A stretch of 64,000 nucleotides of DNA from Cercis canadensis (lineage: Eukaryota; Streptophyta; Magnoliopsida; Fabales; Fabaceae): assembly GCA_003255065.1 (NCBI GenBank), contig QAOA01006606.1, forward strand, positions 44,300-108,299. The letters are read 5' to 3'. Positions 23,955 to 37,038 of the stretch are shown here, piece by piece. The first letter of the stretch is position 1. Each line of letters opens with the position of its first letter. Below the pieces are notes generated by a model. It did not search any database, was not told where the DNA came from, and worked only from the letters and a program-made list of their open reading frames with translations. Both the position numbers and the translations under genes were made by a program.

Positions 23955-26063
23955 CTAATTCTTGCCTTGAATTTTTTTAGCAATTACTGTCATTATTGCA
24001 ACCGCAACTGCAACAATAATGACCATAAAAAATGTTAACAAAGCCAAAATAATAGCAGAAAAGGAATCAGGGCATAAGGTTATTAGCAAGACCGAGTAAT
24101 TGCCTAGAAGTGGAAAGATTGAAACTCGTAGTAGATTTAATTTCCCCGTGGCTTGCCTAGCTATCAAAGCGACAGCAGACGCAAAGGCAGTGGTGTTGAG
24201 TAGCATGAAGAAGTAAAATGATGCAGCTGGACAAGCATTTGCTGGGCGCTTGAAATCAAAATTACCCTTAAAGATGCATCTCGCGTCCAGTTTTCTCCCT
24301 TCCTTCCAAATAGTTGGTGGAGGAGATACGCAAGCGTTGTATGTCAGTGTAACTATCAAACCGGCCACAACTAGTATTGCACTTCGTAGTTCGCTCTTTT
24401 TCTGTCCTAGAAAATTTAGGTTATGAGAAAAATGGAAATTTCATACTGAAATAATTTAAATTTTATAAAATTATGGCATCCTAATGTGTGTTTCAATCCA
24501 TCTTTTTTTAAATATAACATTTATTAGTAGTTTTAGTGTCTAACAGAGTGGAGAGAAAAGAGAGAAAAGAAAAAATATTGATAAATTTAATTTGAAAGAG
24601 AAGTTGTTAAAAAATATAATAATTTCTTGGAAGTGGGTATTTTTTTGTTTCTATTTAACTTACACTAAGACATAATACCGAGTTTAATCATATATATTAT
24701 TAGTATGGATATAAAATTGCTAAGTTCACTCAATTAAGAAGCATGTAATTAATATGTTCATACAATCTCTTTATTTGCTATTTCTTTTCTCTTGGAATGT
24801 ATGAGATTTAGGTGTAAATTATTCATAACACTAATGTACTATTTACTAGTTAATATGTAAGATTTTTAATATGAAACTGCACATGATCACATGTATAAGT
24901 AAGTTATAAATGTTTTATTATGTGTTACTTATTATTCATCATAACTTAATATCATCTCCATCAAGACTATTTCTTTATAGTATTAACAACATTACATGCA
25001 CAAGATAGTAATTAAAAGTAAATAACATATCATCTTTCATAATCCCATCCTACCGGTCTCAATGAAATTTAAAACACATCACTTTCATAATAAAATATTC
25101 AGTATTCAACCGTTAAGAGTGTCTCTGTGAAAAAAAAAAATATATTTAATTTTCTATATATTTTTGTGTTACTACAATTAGCATTAAAATTATTTTGGTT
25201 TATATTTAGATATAAATAACCTTTTTCATTAAAAAATGTCAAACGAAAATATTGATATCAATATGTGGCCACAAATCATACTCGAAGTTTCAATTTCATA
25301 TGTTTAATTATGTGCACAAATGTTATGTAAATATTATGTAATAACCATAACTTATTTCAAAGCCACTTGATCCTTACTTACTAGCTGTTGCTATGCTATA
25401 CTTGAGTTCTTTCTCTGTTTTATGAAATGGACAAATGAGCATTAGGATAGAAAATGGTAAATGGTTTACCTCATTATTTTCTTTAGTTTGACCAAGTTCC
25501 CAGAAAGTCTTGCCTTCGTCCTTATCCTTGGCGCCGAAGATGGTGTTAAGAATTCCATGCTCCTTCATTTTCTCTATTAGAACTTGTAGTGCTTGAGAAT
25601 GATTATTCTTGGCTGCTAAGTGAAGAACAGTCTCACCTCGTTCAGTTACTTCCTCCAGAGACTGGGGACTGTGGGAAATCAACATCTCAATGACAGGAAC
25701 CCTGCCTCTGATAACAGCATCATGTAGTGGAATTCGACCACCGTTGTCCTTTAAGTGACACTGTTGAACGCTGGTAGGAAGCGTCAAGAGCTGTGTCACG
25801 ATTTGTACGTTCCCACTTGCAGAAGCTATGTGCAAAGGGATCAAACCCCTTGATCGGTCTTTCTCTATTGCGAACGAAGGCATTTGTGTTATTAACTTTC
25901 CCACGAAGTCAGTTTTGCCTGCACGTGAAGCAACATGTAGTGGTGTTTCTTTATATACGGTTGATGATAACACTCTGTCAAGTATTTGAGGATCCTCATA
26001 CAGCAACCTCTGCAATGCATCAACATCACCTCTTCTTGCTGCATCATGCAGTCTCTGATCCAT
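23955..26063 (-). CDS. Ankyrin-repeat/PGG-domain membrane protein, copy 2
   Basis: Two exons on the minus strand, 26063-25470 (198 codons) and 24401-23955 (148 codons plus stop), giving 346 residues. The start MDQRLHDAARRGDVDALQ matches the position used in copy 1; an upstream in-frame TTG is not needed. Ankyrin repeats occupy about residues 1-165 with the expected TPLHVAS, GLIPLHIASASGN, GRIPLHDAVIRGRV and GETVLHLAAKNN cores. The acceptor used is CAG before AAAAAGAGC, because the AG five bases upstream would break the frame. The PGG domain follows (SELRSAILVVAGLIVTLTYN, then SPPPTIW in place of the usual PGG) with three more hydrophobic spans. It is likely anchored in the plasma or an internal membrane. 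It appears intact. The exact substrate or partner is not deducible. Confidence 0.88.
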
Positions 26064-27418
26064 GACCCAAAAGGGAAGAAGCAATGACAGCAGTAAAGGA
26101 CTTGAGTGGTAGATTCTATATATGTGCAGCTACTAAACACAAGGGGAAATGCTAGGGTACTCAGTTGTGGGTGTTAATAATAGTTGAAAGTGAAAAAGGT
26201 AGCTACAGGGAGAGATGGTATGTAGCTTGAACTTGAAGGACAGGGTTAACAGAAATGTTGTTGTGTAGGAATTTCTTAGAAGACGTGCTAATATAATTGT
26301 TTTAAGGTGTAACCAGTGGCGGTGGAGAAGATGTAAGTGAGAGAATGAAATAAACAAAATGAAAATTGTTGATTGGTCCATTAACCAACTTGTCTAAGGA
26401 TATATTTGAAAACAAATAAAAATGCAAATTTGTTTCTACATCACGCTAATCCGCAGCAGCATTATTTAAATATGCATATATCATTTAAAGTCGTCTTGTT
26501 CAGTATTAAAAAAAAACACTTGCAGGAAGGAATTGGATCCAAGGCTCGCCCTTTGGCAGCTGCGTCCGGAGATTCCGGCGCTGATCCGCTCATCTTATTG
26601 AAGGAAGAGACAATAAAACATTATTTGGACTCCATTTAGGTTGAATTTTAGATTTAATTAAGAGAGAGTGGGGAAGAAGTGAGCAATTTTATTTTAGGTT
26701 TAATTAAGAGAGCGGGGGAAGAAGTGAGGGCAATAAGAAGGGCAAGTATGGTACTCTATTATGTGGGACCCACGTGATAAGAGATAACCAACTTCATTTG
26801 GCACAGATAATAAAATATTGGGTACTTATTTATCAAGTTATATGTCACACACAGTAGCATAATGGTTGATCAATTCAAGAAAAATGTTAAGCATAATTAT
26901 GTGTTCTAGTTTTCGACTCGAATTGACTCTGATTTTCTTGTATGTTTGATTTTTCTGCTGTCACAATTTACATATGGTAACTACATAACATTAAGAAGCA
27001 TTTTGATAATTTTTTACCGTGTGACAAACACCTATTTAGAAAACACATTCTTTTAACACCATTTAGTCTTTTAGACCAAGTTTTAACATCTTACAATAAT
27101 AAACTCATAAATATAGTCACAAGGGTGTATAGTAGCCAAAAAAAAAAAGTTGACAGTAATGCAAGTTTAAGGATATTGAAAAAGCATAGAAATGGACTAC
27201 ATACAAAACTGTGGTTAGTGGGAGCACAAAATCAGTGTCATAGACATTGCTAACAGAAATAACATCTCCACTTTTTCAGACTCCTCTAACTCCTAATCTC
27301 CCTAAACCATTAAGGATTTGTTATAACACTGTAGTCCTAAAACCTAATCTAATTTCCCGTCAGAACTTACAAACTGACCTATAACAAGTAAGCCACCATA
27401 AATCTAGAACCTGGTCAC
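26064..27418. other. Intergenic region upstream of ankyrin copy 2
   Basis: The first ~330 bases are the promoter/leader side of copy 2. At about 26585-26760 there is a partial third copy of the flank seen at 23100-23570, lacking the MITE. The rest is AT-rich with no visible gene. Confidence 0.5.
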
Positions 27419-30400
27419 CTAGCTTTCTTCATCATAATCTTCCTCATCTTCATCAATCCTTCTATTTAAGTTGGCAAGTTGCAGAGGATCAATGGCCATT
27501 TTTTCCACATCAGACAAGGACCAGCCAGGAAATTCCTCATGCTTCAGTTCTGTATTCAATTTCACGGATGAACTATCTGGGGCAGGAGCTGATACAGCCA
27601 GTGAATCCCCATTCTCGTCCAGGTCCAAATTCAAGTCAAAATTTCGTTTCGACACTTCTGCCATTTTGCTAACTGGAACACTATGCTTCACATCTTCAGG
27701 TTCTGTATCATTGTCCAGACTTTCACTACTTTGATTGTGATTGTCATTTTGTTTTAATGCATCTAAATCATCTTCAAACTTGACATGTTGTGCAGTCATC
27801 TCTCTATCTACTGTTCTACTCCCTCGCCCACGACCTCTACCCCTGCCCCTACCTCTTCCTCTGCCACTTGTATGTCCTTGCTCTTGCTGCAAAATATAAA
27901 ACATGCCCAAGTCAGAACATATCTAACGACAAACACTTGCCTAGTTCTTCATAATGCAACATCCTTCAGCTGGCAATTCCACATCAAGGGATACTGCTAT
28001 TTATATGTTTTGTACAGTCGCAAGAGATTAACTAACAACAAAGTTTTGATATATTACCATCTTACTTCTCTTCAATTCATCATCACTGTCATTGCCTTCT
28101 TCTTCAACAACTTTCCTGATATAAAAATAATACAAATTTAGCATAAAGATAAAACTTTTTCCTTGGTAGCAAGAATATACTAATCAGAAAGCACAAACCT
28201 TCTCTTAGTCACAATACGATCATCACTAGTAGCAACAGAACCACCTAAATCAGGAACCTTGCTGACAATATCTTTCAGAAAATCAAAGACGTTAAAACTC
28301 TGTACACACTGCTTTCTGCAATGGCAAAAATAAAAAGAATAAGTGAAACAGCACTGGCAGCCATGCAACTGAAAAAAAAACCTCATTCAGAAACAGCACA
28401 TACGACTGAAAAAAAAATGAAAAAAATAAAATTTAACCATTGAAAAGAAAAGTAAGTGCAGTGGCAGCCATGCAACCCACTTTGTATTCCCAAACACTAA
28501 ATCAGAAACTTGTGTCCTAGAGTAAACAAGAAGGATTTTTCACTTACAAATGAAAAGAATTCATGGTCTTTGCTCCCCTCCTCAGTGTTATCTCATATGT
28601 GCGATCACATAGATCTTGCAGAAATAGTTCTAGCGCTTTAGCTGCAAACACACAAAGACATATCACCATAAAGCCCAAATACCCCATCACAGATTCCATA
28701 AATTACCAAAAAAAAAGGGGGGAATGTTTACATGTTTGAAAAGACAATCTCAACAAGAATATAAAAAAACACTACTTACAAACTAGAAGAGGCACAGCCA
28801 TAGCAATCTTCCCAATATCCTCATCAGTTTGCATGATTTTCTTAATCCGAGCCTGTCAAATCATTGGTCCAATTAGATGGCACAACTATTACTAAAATAA
28901 AACACAGATTAAATAAAAAGAAATTCCACTCTAAGGCCAATGAACAAAGGTCTAAAAAGGAATAAATTGAGTGGCTCTAATACCCCACAATATCAAAACT
29001 ACCCACTGACATCTTCATTCACCAACCCCAAACACAGAAAACGAAACAGGAAATAACTTAATGGGCTGCATAGAATCGTGGACAAGAATAGCCACAAGCA
29101 CTGGTTACACGTATGAACAAATATGACCTTCTCTTGAGCTCTTCCATCACGCAAAGCTTTTAAAACATCAACCTTGACTTATGCTAACAGGAAGGAAATC
29201 TCGTAGCAGTAAAATGGACAGAAATATTTTAACTACCATACCAATGAAAACAAATAATCAAGATAGCAGGCTCAGATTGTTGCTTTGAACTAAAACACAG
29301 ATGAGCAAGAAAACACCAATTTATGTTCTATCCTCCAATTATGAGACAGGAGTATATGTGCTCATTTATATTTAAGTTTCATTCAGAATCTAGAGAATAA
29401 ACAAATCATCTCAAAAAGGGGAAGAATAATCTCCAGAGTTAAAAAACAAACTCAGAGCACCACATGGCTTACAAGACCAAAAGCAAGACCACAAGTTGGT
29501 GCCTAATAAAACACTAAGAATTCTAACTAGAACTTGAATGAGATATATACATCAATTGCCAACTAATAGTCAAACTTAAGCACATCAATGCATCCTAGGG
29601 AAAAAAAAACTTGTAAGATTAGAGATCATGGAAAAAAAAAATAGAACAGAATTCTATTTGCAAACCTTCAGAAAGTGCAGCAATAATTATAACTAAATAG
29701 ATTAAGTAACATTTAGAACAGAACTGCAGAAATATAGAATGGATTCACAAGAAGGATGTTTTGTACAGGTAAGTGCTCAAAGTCAGTCTTATTAACATAG
29801 ATAAATATTAAAAAATTTCTCTGTTTTTGCATGTAGTCAACTATGTCTCCATCTTTTTAATTCAACTCCTTTAGAATTTAGGGTAAGGATTCACCAATTT
29901 GAGCAATATGGATTCCATGCTACTGAGATCCAAGATGCAAAAGCACCATAATCCAAGACAAGCAACCCAGATTAGGATTTCAGGGGGTTCAGCGTTGAAG
30001 GCAACTATGAATTAGAATATTTTAGCAGTNTTTTTAATTCAATTCCTTTAGAATTTAGGGTAAGGATTCACCAATTTGAGCAATATGGATTCCATGCTAC
30101 TGAGATCCAAGATGCAAAAGCACCATAATCCAAGACAAGCAACCCAGATTAGGATTTCAGGGGGTTCAGCGTTGAAGGCAACTATGAATTAGAATATTTT
30201 AGCAGTTAAATGAGGAAAGAAATCAAAGTATACCATGATAGATAAAGGAAATAATTCAAATATTAAAGAAGTACAAATTTGGAAAGAGATAATTTTAAGT
30301 CCAAACCAGTATTCGATCAGTTTCCACTAGCCCTCACCAGTTTTTATATGATCAATTTCTGTTATTTACAGATCAGATGTTAGGGCCAGTTCCTACTTTT

Positions 30401-31506
30401 TCTGTTTGAACTAGCCAGATAATTGAGTTCTAAGAACAGTGCTAACTAACATAACAATACAAGAATGTAAAACAGTTAAGACCAACATATAATAACTATC
30501 AGATATGCAATGGTAGAACTACCATCATCCACGTGATGAAAAGTTGGATGAAGTTGCCTGGTCAGACAAAAAACGTTTAAACAGTAAACAGAGGATGGGC
30601 TAAAGGGTATGAAACAACAGTGTCGCAATTTCTACTATTATTGGAACATAATATCTATTTTCAGTAAGGCTTGGTGCGTCATTTGACATAGTCAAGCTAG
30701 GACCTTTCCAACATTGCCCGAAAACAACTTGGTATGAAACAAGTGTTGCAATTTCTACTTTTATTGGAACATAATATCTATTTTCAGTAAGGATTGGTGC
30801 GTCATTTGACATAGTCAAGCTAGGCCCTTTCCAACATTGCCCGAAAACAACTTTCTGCTTCATGCTAAGGCTCCCCCACTCTCTATTTCTGTTTCCAAAA
30901 ATCTCTTGTCCAATAATTAATAACATCTATGGGCATAGTTCTTCAATCCAAACTATTCCAGCATTATATAATATAAACTACTGTCAACAAGAGGGTTTGC
31001 CAATCACTATAGGAGCATGGAACATATATACTCAACTAAATTTACCCTATTAATTGAGCTCCAGTAATCTATTGTCATAGACCCCACCTCAACATAATAG
31101 CATAGCCACTGGTCTACTGATTCACCAACGAAGTCAATATTCATTTCGAGCAACTATCATTTCAAACAATTTCAATACCAGTTTTAACAGAAAGAAAAAA
31201 ACAATAATAAAACAACAACAACAACAAACAATTTAACACTGCATGCCCACCTACCCAAGAAAGAGGACATAAAAATAAAAACAGAAATTCCATAACCAAG
31301 ATAAACCCACCATTCATGGTCTATAAATATGAATAACCAACAACCAATCCAAACAAGCCTAATCACATAAAAATTAACAAACAAGAAGAACCCAGAAAAA
31401 AAAATGCAAATTGGCCAGGAAAACACCTTCAAATACACAAAAAAGGGGAGGACGGGGCAAAGATAGAACTTACAGCTGGAAAACGAGTATCGAGCTTCTT
31501 CCTCAT
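27419..31506 (-). CDS. NF-YC11: NF-YC11 / Dr1-associated corepressor (DRAP1, NC2-alpha) homologue
   Basis: Nuclear histone-fold protein that pairs with Dr1 (NC2-beta) to block TFIID-dependent transcription. Six exons on the minus strand: 31506-31474, 28852-28780, 28641-28548, 28315-28199, 28115-28058 and 27886-27419. All phases agree and the product is 280 residues. It begins MRKKLDTRFPA and the fold reads ARIKKIMQTDEDIGKIAMAV, SKALELFLQDLCDRTYEITL, KTMNSFHLKQCVQSFNVFDF (about residues 8-90). Then come an acidic stretch (EEEGNDSDDE), an RG-repeat run (GRGRGRGR) encoded at 27810-27870, and a serine/acid-rich tail with FDLNLDLDENGD, an EAR-like LxLxL motif suggesting corepressor recruitment. 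Intron 1 is 2.6 kb and holds two tandem repeats. The acidic, RG-rich tail is typical of plant DRAP1. Confidence 0.9.
29854..30206. repeat. Two 176-bp direct copies flanking a single N (30030) in NF-YC11 intron 1
   Basis: 29854-30029 and 30031-30206 are equal in length and almost identical. The N sits at the junction. The arrangement fits an unmerged assembly overlap. Confidence 0.85.
30606..30853. repeat. Tandem duplication, period 125 bp, in NF-YC11 intron 1
   Basis: 30606-30730 and 30731-30853 align with a few substitutions and a small indel, both beginning GGTATGAAACAA. Unlike the neighbouring pair it has no N at the junction and shows real divergence, so it is a genuine duplication. Non-coding. 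Confidence 0.85.
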
Positions 31507-34500
31507 GTTGTCGAACTCTGAACATTCAAATAAGTCACACCCAAAACAAAACCCTAATAAACTGAACAAGGAACCCGAATCCTACCCTGCCTTATATACA
31601 GAAAAACACCCAAATATCAAGAACAAGCGAACATTAACGAAGACGAAGAACCAAATTAGGAAAAAAAATAAATTTTTTTTTTGGCCGATTCGCTTTGGGT
31701 CTCACTTGCCCTCCCCGAACCGCTGATTTCGGACCCTCGTATGAACCTACGGTGGCGATTTTGGTCTTTTGAAGTTCTAATTTTAACAACCCTTTAATGA
31801 CGGCGTACTCAAATCGTTTCAGATCGGTTCTCCTGCTGTCATTTTCTTCCGGGTTATATGCATCTCTTTTAGATTACCGCCACGTAAGCAAGTTGCAGAG
31901 AATATGAATATTTACTTAACTATTTTCTTTTCTTTTCTTTTTATGGCTAATGATATGGATTGAATGTAATTTGCACAAGATAAAATAATGGTGATATACT
32001 GCATTAAAAAAAATTCCAAAAATGTTCCTTTTTATATATATAATATTTTATCAAATGGTTTAATCCAAGTGATGATGATTCCAACGTCCATCAATGGATT
32101 TGATTCTTTGTTAAGAATCCTGCAAGATTAATTTTTTTCCTTATTGGCCTTTCTGCAAGATTATTATCAAGTTTTATCTATATTGAAATCATAAATTTTT
32201 TATTTTATTAATAAGATTATGATTCTATTTATGGGGATAACTATCTACTTTTATAATTTTATTATAATTTTTATTTTTTAGCCATTAGTATTATGATAGG
32301 ACCTAGCTAAATATTTTTTTAGTATGGGGCAAAAATAATATTAAGATATAAATTTCACAAGTAAGAGATGCCAAATTTTTAAACTAGGTTAGGAACTTCC
32401 TAAACTTAAGAGGTAAAAGTTGGAAAATAACTAACAGAGCCATTACTCTTAGTCAAAGAATAAGGAATATTAGAAAAGGGAGAAGTGAGGATATTTTTGT
32501 TAATTGTATCTGCTGGTGATGTTAAAAGAAGTTAAGATTTAGGGTTTATAAGTTATAATTTTCTGTTAAGTTTTTTTTTTCTACTCTCCAACCTATGAAG
32601 CACTGAAACAATATTTTTAGAGGTATACTTGTTTTGGGAACGTCTTCGAAACGTAATATCACCGATAAAATCGCATATTGGCTTATCTTTTTTTTTAAAA
32701 AAAAGAAAAAAGATTGAGTGTTTTTGAAATATTCAATTAATTGAATTTATTGGATTTGAATTGAAAAAAAAAACTATAAATTACACCAAAAATGATAAGA
32801 TTTCTATACCTTCATCTAGTTCAAATAAAATGACTTATAAATAAATTAATTCATAGAAAATTATTAAAAAATTCATTTACAAATCAACTAAAATTTTTGA
32901 CATAACTATTTATCTGTTTCTTTTTCTTTCCATTTCATTCTATCATTTTCTTCCCTTTGCACCGTTTCTCCCTAATAAATCAAACATATGGTAAGTTCCA
33001 TCATGCGTACTACGTAGAGGATCTTTACCTTTTTAAGTTTTTTGCTTTCCTTAGACTTTACCCTTTTCTTATTGGATTGTTTTGACTTTATATATTTTTG
33101 GTATTTGACTTTCAATGATTACCATTCAGTTTCATAGAGTGCGATGCATCTAACTTTTACTTTTTCTTTAGTGGATAAAGTCTTAAAGATTTAGATAAGA
33201 TCATATGACTCAGACTGCCCTTTTTCTGAATTTAGGTTAAAGAGGCTTCCTTTGTACACTACATTAATCTATGTTTAGGTTTGAAGTGTGCAACCCCTAA
33301 CACGTTATTAATCTTTTACTTCAATTTGAACTTTAATCAGATAACTTTGTCTTTGCATTTTCATCTGCAGTAAATTCTTCCTCCCTAGCTAAAAGAACAA
33401 AACCATATGCAGTTAATCATCAAAACAGAACAAAAGGGTAGAATTGTTGATGTTAATCCAGATTATTATCTAGATTAGAGATTGAATCTCTGTCTTTGTT
33501 ATCTTTTATCTACTTTTATCTAAATAAATAGTTTATTATTATTATTATTAAGAGTAGTTTATCATTAAGATTAAATTTATATCTCTTAATTTATTTTATC
33601 ATTTAGTCAAGTTTTATCTTTATTATTGGTGTAATCCTAGCACTATAAATAAATGCTAGTGGAGTACCAAAATATTATAAAGTTTATTTATTTCTTCCTC
33701 CATTGTTTTACTTTCATTATTTCTCTAGTATTATAGGGTTTTGCTCCAACAAGAATTGCACCAATGTGTAATGTGGCACAAAAATAGAACAATATAGATG
33801 TTAATTAGAAAAAATTAAATGTGTGGCACTAAGATGAAGCGTGGACATCTCACTCTCTTTTAAGACAATTCATACATTTCATAACACTTTCTTTAAGGCA
33901 ATGAACATATTTCATAAATAATTTATAGTAAGTTCTAGGTGTAATCCTTACATAAATAAGAGGAAATGAATTTCTCTCCAATATATTTCTTTACTCAAGA
34001 TTTACGCACAGTATTGTATAAATACATTATTCATATACCTCATATGCATAAGACATACATATATAAGCTTGGATTGTGTACTATGAGCTACTAGCCGATG
34101 GGTATAACAACACACTTCAAGCACATTTCTGTGCATAATAAAAATACAGATTTAAAGGTTCACATTATGAAATAGCATCAGTTTAAGGCAATGAAGATAC
34201 ATAACCATTGTCAACAGCTGCAATGATAAAGCTCTTCAGCTTTCTTTATTTGTCCTTTAGTACAAACCAACTCTTATTCTATTTAGTAAATATATTCATT
34301 TTTACACAACCACTAGTTAACTGAGTTCTAGTCCCCACATCCACAGAGCCCTTCTTTTCTGCTTTTGTCCCTTTGTGCTTTTTTTCTCCTTAGAGCAGAA
34401 GTAGCTTCATCCTCAATCATAACCACATTTTCTCTCCTATCACTACAACTTTCCCAATATATGCACTTTTAATCCTTGCCACTTCCAAGTTAACTCTTCC

Positions 34501-34540
34501 ACCCTCCCTCACCTTCTCTTGCCCTATAGCTAGCAACAAT
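31507..34540. other. Divergent intergenic region between NF-YC11 and the first exonuclease gene
   Basis: About 3 kb, AT-rich. The first ~300 bases carry the NF-YC11 leader/promoter. A solo LTR lies at 33445-33751. The last ~200 bases are pyrimidine-rich, as in a plant leader. No further coding sequence is seen. Confidence 0.5.
33445..33751. mobile_element. Solo LTR, probably Ty1/copia, with 5-bp target duplication
   Basis: A 307-bp segment begins TGTTGATGTTAATCC and ends GCTCCAACA (TG...CA ends). It is flanked by AGAAT at 33440-33444 and again at 33752-33756. An internal CTATAAATAAAT is placed like an LTR promoter. No internal retrotransposon sequence is adjacent, so it is the usual product of LTR-LTR recombination. 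The perfect target duplication suggests moderate age. The copia assignment rests on size and ends only. Confidence 0.75.
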
Positions 34541-35185
34541 ATGGCAATCCACATCGAGGAACTATGCACCCGTAAAAGATCATCAACAATGTATCAAGTA
34601 ACCATCCACCACCGCGTAGTCCTAACCACTGTCACGGCCTCACCAACCGTGCTTTCTGCATGGATCAAAGACCATCTTCAAGCCCCTTGCCGCCATTCCC
34701 AGCGCAAGGTAGTTGGCCTTGACATTGAGTGGCGTCCAAGCTTCACCCGCGGTGTTCAGAACCCAGTTGCTATTATACAACTATGCATCAAGAATTGTTG
34801 CCTCATCTTCCAACTCTACCAAGCTTCCTCCATTCCCAGATCTCTCTACAAAGCACTTGACAACCCAAACATAACATACACAGGGGTGAAGATATCTGGG
34901 GATGCAAAGAAGCTTGACGAGGATTATGGCTTGGAGATAGCATATTTTGCAGATATTGCAGGAATCGCAGCAGAGGTGTTTGATCAAAAGGAGTTCAAGA
35001 GAGCTGGGTTGAAGACATTGGTTGAGATCTTAACTGGGGAAGAGATGGACAAGCCAAAACATGTTACTTTGAGTAATTGGGAATCTAAGAAACTTACGTG
35101 TGCTCAAGTGCAGTATGCTTGTGCTGATGCTTATTATTCATATAAGTTGGGAAAGGGGCTGATTTCTGGCAAGTGGTCATCTTAA
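34541..35185 (+). CDS. Werner-syndrome-like 3'-5' exonuclease domain protein, copy 1
   Basis: Single-exon gene of 214 residues in the DnaQ-like (DEDDy) exonuclease superfamily, related to plant WEX-type proteins that act on DNA or RNA 3' ends. The catalytic set is complete: Asp61 and Glu63 (GLDIEW), Asp121 (KISGDAKKL), and Tyr192-x3-Asp196 (YACADAY). The domain fills residues about 55-205; there is no helicase part, as expected for plant stand-alone proteins. The ATG at 34541 follows a pyrimidine-rich leader and is the first in the frame. A paralogue lies 2.3 kb downstream in the same orientation. Cellular target is unknown; no signal peptide is evident. Confidence 0.9.
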   Translation: MAIHIEELCTRKRSSTMYQVTIHHRVVLTTVTASPTVLSAWIKDHLQAPCRHSQRKVVGLDIEWRPSFTRGVQNPVAIIQLCIKNCCLIFQLYQASSIPRSLYKALDNPNITYTGVKISGDAKKLDEDYGLEIAYFADIAGIAAEVFDQKEFKRAGLKTLVEILTGEEMDKPKHVTLSNWESKKLTCAQVQYACADAYYSYKLGKGLISGKWSS

Positions 35186-35506
35186 GCAATTGCAAACACT
35201 TGGGAGCTCATGGAATTTGGTTGAATTTGAATCTGTTTGAAGCTGTTGCTGTTTAACATCTAGTGTTACTGTGTTAGCCATGTATATATTCTTTAGTATG
35301 TATTTGGCTTTAGAGATAGCATATGTTGTTTGATGTAGTTTTATGTGTTAGAAAAATTGGATGTGTTGCTGAATGTGGTAATATTAATTCCCGTGTTTGT
35401 AATAGATATGATGAATTAAGAAGTTAAATTGTTGAAGTCATTGCTGAAAAGAGCAAACGATTTGTGATCTACAGTGTACCAAAAATTAAGATCTAAAACT
35501 ACTATT
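35186..35506. other. 3' flank of exonuclease copy 1
   Basis: T-rich untranslated-type sequence after the stop. No separate gene is seen. Confidence 0.5.
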
Positions 35507-35593
35507 GAAAACCCAAAGATAACTTACACAGCGGTAATATTTACTGATAAAAAGCATGAACCCCAAAAGGCACATTATTTGCAAATGAGACCT
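35507..35593 (+). pseudogene. Remnant of a third exonuclease copy
   Basis: This stretch resembles the part of the upstream gene coding NPNITYTGVKISGD through AYFAD. ACCCAAAGATAACTTACACA compares with ACCCAAACATAACATACACA, followed by similar AAGCATGA and GCACATTATTTGCA blocks. Only about 90 bases survive, with gaps. It suggests the locus once held at least three tandem copies. The match is short, so confidence is moderate. Confidence 0.45.
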
Positions 35594-35983
35594 TAGAATT
35601 AATCTAATAAAAAATCCAAACAAACTTGGTTGGAAACTAATATGTTATCCATGCAATGTGATAATGCATTTTTTAAACAAATAAAAAAATGTGAGAAAAT
35701 ACTACTGCTAAAATTTAACTAATAAAAAATATACATATACCTAAGATAGTTAACTAGGTTTTAACCTCCACTGTTGGACAATTATTACACTGATGAAATT
35801 TACTTTCCAGAAAATAAGTTTCTGCCCTCCGCCCGCCCTGTTTTAAGAAGGAAACATTGAAAATGTTTTTTTTTTTTTAACTTTTCCAAATTTGAGTCCA
35901 ATTTAAGATATATTTTCGGCAAAATATTTTCATTAAATTCAACTAAACGCATTTTCAAGTTTGTTTTCTATTTTTATTGAGAA

Positions 35984-36860
35984 CTAGTACTATTCTCGCG
36001 CCAATACGCGGGCCATTGGGCGGTGGGACGCATGACCCAGGCAATGGGATGTGGGATAGAATTTATGTGATCATATAAGTATAAATTATATAAATTTATA
36101 GTATATAATATACCAATTGTGTATTTCACTTGTTGAACTATAGATCAAATATATTAAAAGTATCAATCATGAATCTATAGAAAATTTGAAAAGTGAATTA
36201 AACTAATAGAAATTGAGATAATATTATACTGAAATTACCTATGGTATATGATTGGGGCTGGGGCTATCAATGTCTTCATCTAAGTCTATATGAATTTGTT
36301 TTGATCTTGAAAATGCAACATTGGTATAATTAGAATGTGTAAAATTAAATCTTTAGAGTTTTTATGTTTATTTACAAACATGATATATTTCAATTTATGT
36401 CATACCTCTTTGAGTGACTTTATGGAACACCTCTTTGAAGACAATATTTGTGGTGCTTATTGTAGAACTCCCCTTTGTATCAATTGCCAAAACTTTGAGG
36501 TTGCTCCTTGTTCGAACTCTTGAAAAAGCTACATAAAGTTGTTCATGACTGAAGATTGATTTTTATAGATATAACCCAACACACGACAGGGAATGACCTT
36601 GACTTTTATTTATTGACATGACAAAGCAAACATGTAAGGAAAATTGTCTTCTCTGTAGTCTAAAAGACATTTTTTTATTAGAGGATGTTAGGTTTTTCTT
36701 TGGAATGAAAATTTTTTCTCCTATGTTACTACCAAAAATAACCTTCGCTTCATCACATATCTCCCAAGTTGGGTGATTATCAATCTCATTTCATTGCACA
36801 ATCTACTCCGCTGATCTATGTTTCTTGATAACATGATATGATGCGAATCAGCTTGCTACA
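35984..36860 (-). mobile_element. Truncated Helitron: 3' terminus and decayed helicase C-terminus
   Basis: Read on the minus strand, the left edge gives CCCGCG-TATTGG-CGCGAG, a short hairpin, then AATAGTA and CTAG followed by host T. This is the canonical Helitron 3' end (hairpin, CTRR, A/T insertion). Upstream on the same strand, 36840-36400 encodes decayed pieces of the RepHel helicase C-terminus, including INKSQGHSLSCVGLY in one frame. Frames are broken and no Rep domain is present. The 5' end cannot be located; it may be cut by the gypsy scrap at 36.9 kb. Confidence 0.7.
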
Positions 36861-36890
36861 TGTCATAACCCTAGGAGTGTTCATGATCCC

Positions 36891-37038
36891 TTGCTTGGAG
36901 TTGGAGGCCCGATGACTAGAAGCAGAGCTAAGCGAGTGAGAGAGGCATTGTTGAGCCTAGTCCAAGAGGTGCAGACTAAAGAAAGAGCAGTTGGGCCAAG
37001 TTCAGAGTTGAGATGGATCACTTATCTGTCTCTTGTAG
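36891..37038 (+). mobile_element. Ty3/gypsy polyprotein scrap
   Basis: A short frame with GGPMTRSRAKRVREALLSLV resembles the GPMTRAR-type segment found at the end of plant gypsy polyproteins. It stops at a single N (37039). It is too short for subfamily or age. No LTR is visible next to it. Confidence 0.5.

Larger units (their letters stand above)
19425..26400. repeat. Tandem segmental duplication of the ankyrin/PGG gene
   Basis: Unit 1 (19425 to about 22612) and unit 2 (about 22613 to 26400) align through their left flanks, both exons, the intron and the promoter side. Shared markers include TTTTAGTTTTATATAATG at both left borders. Unit 2 has about 660 extra bases (about 23095-23758) that include a MITE. 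A third copy of that extra stretch's flank occurs at about 26585-26760 without the MITE. Confidence 0.9.
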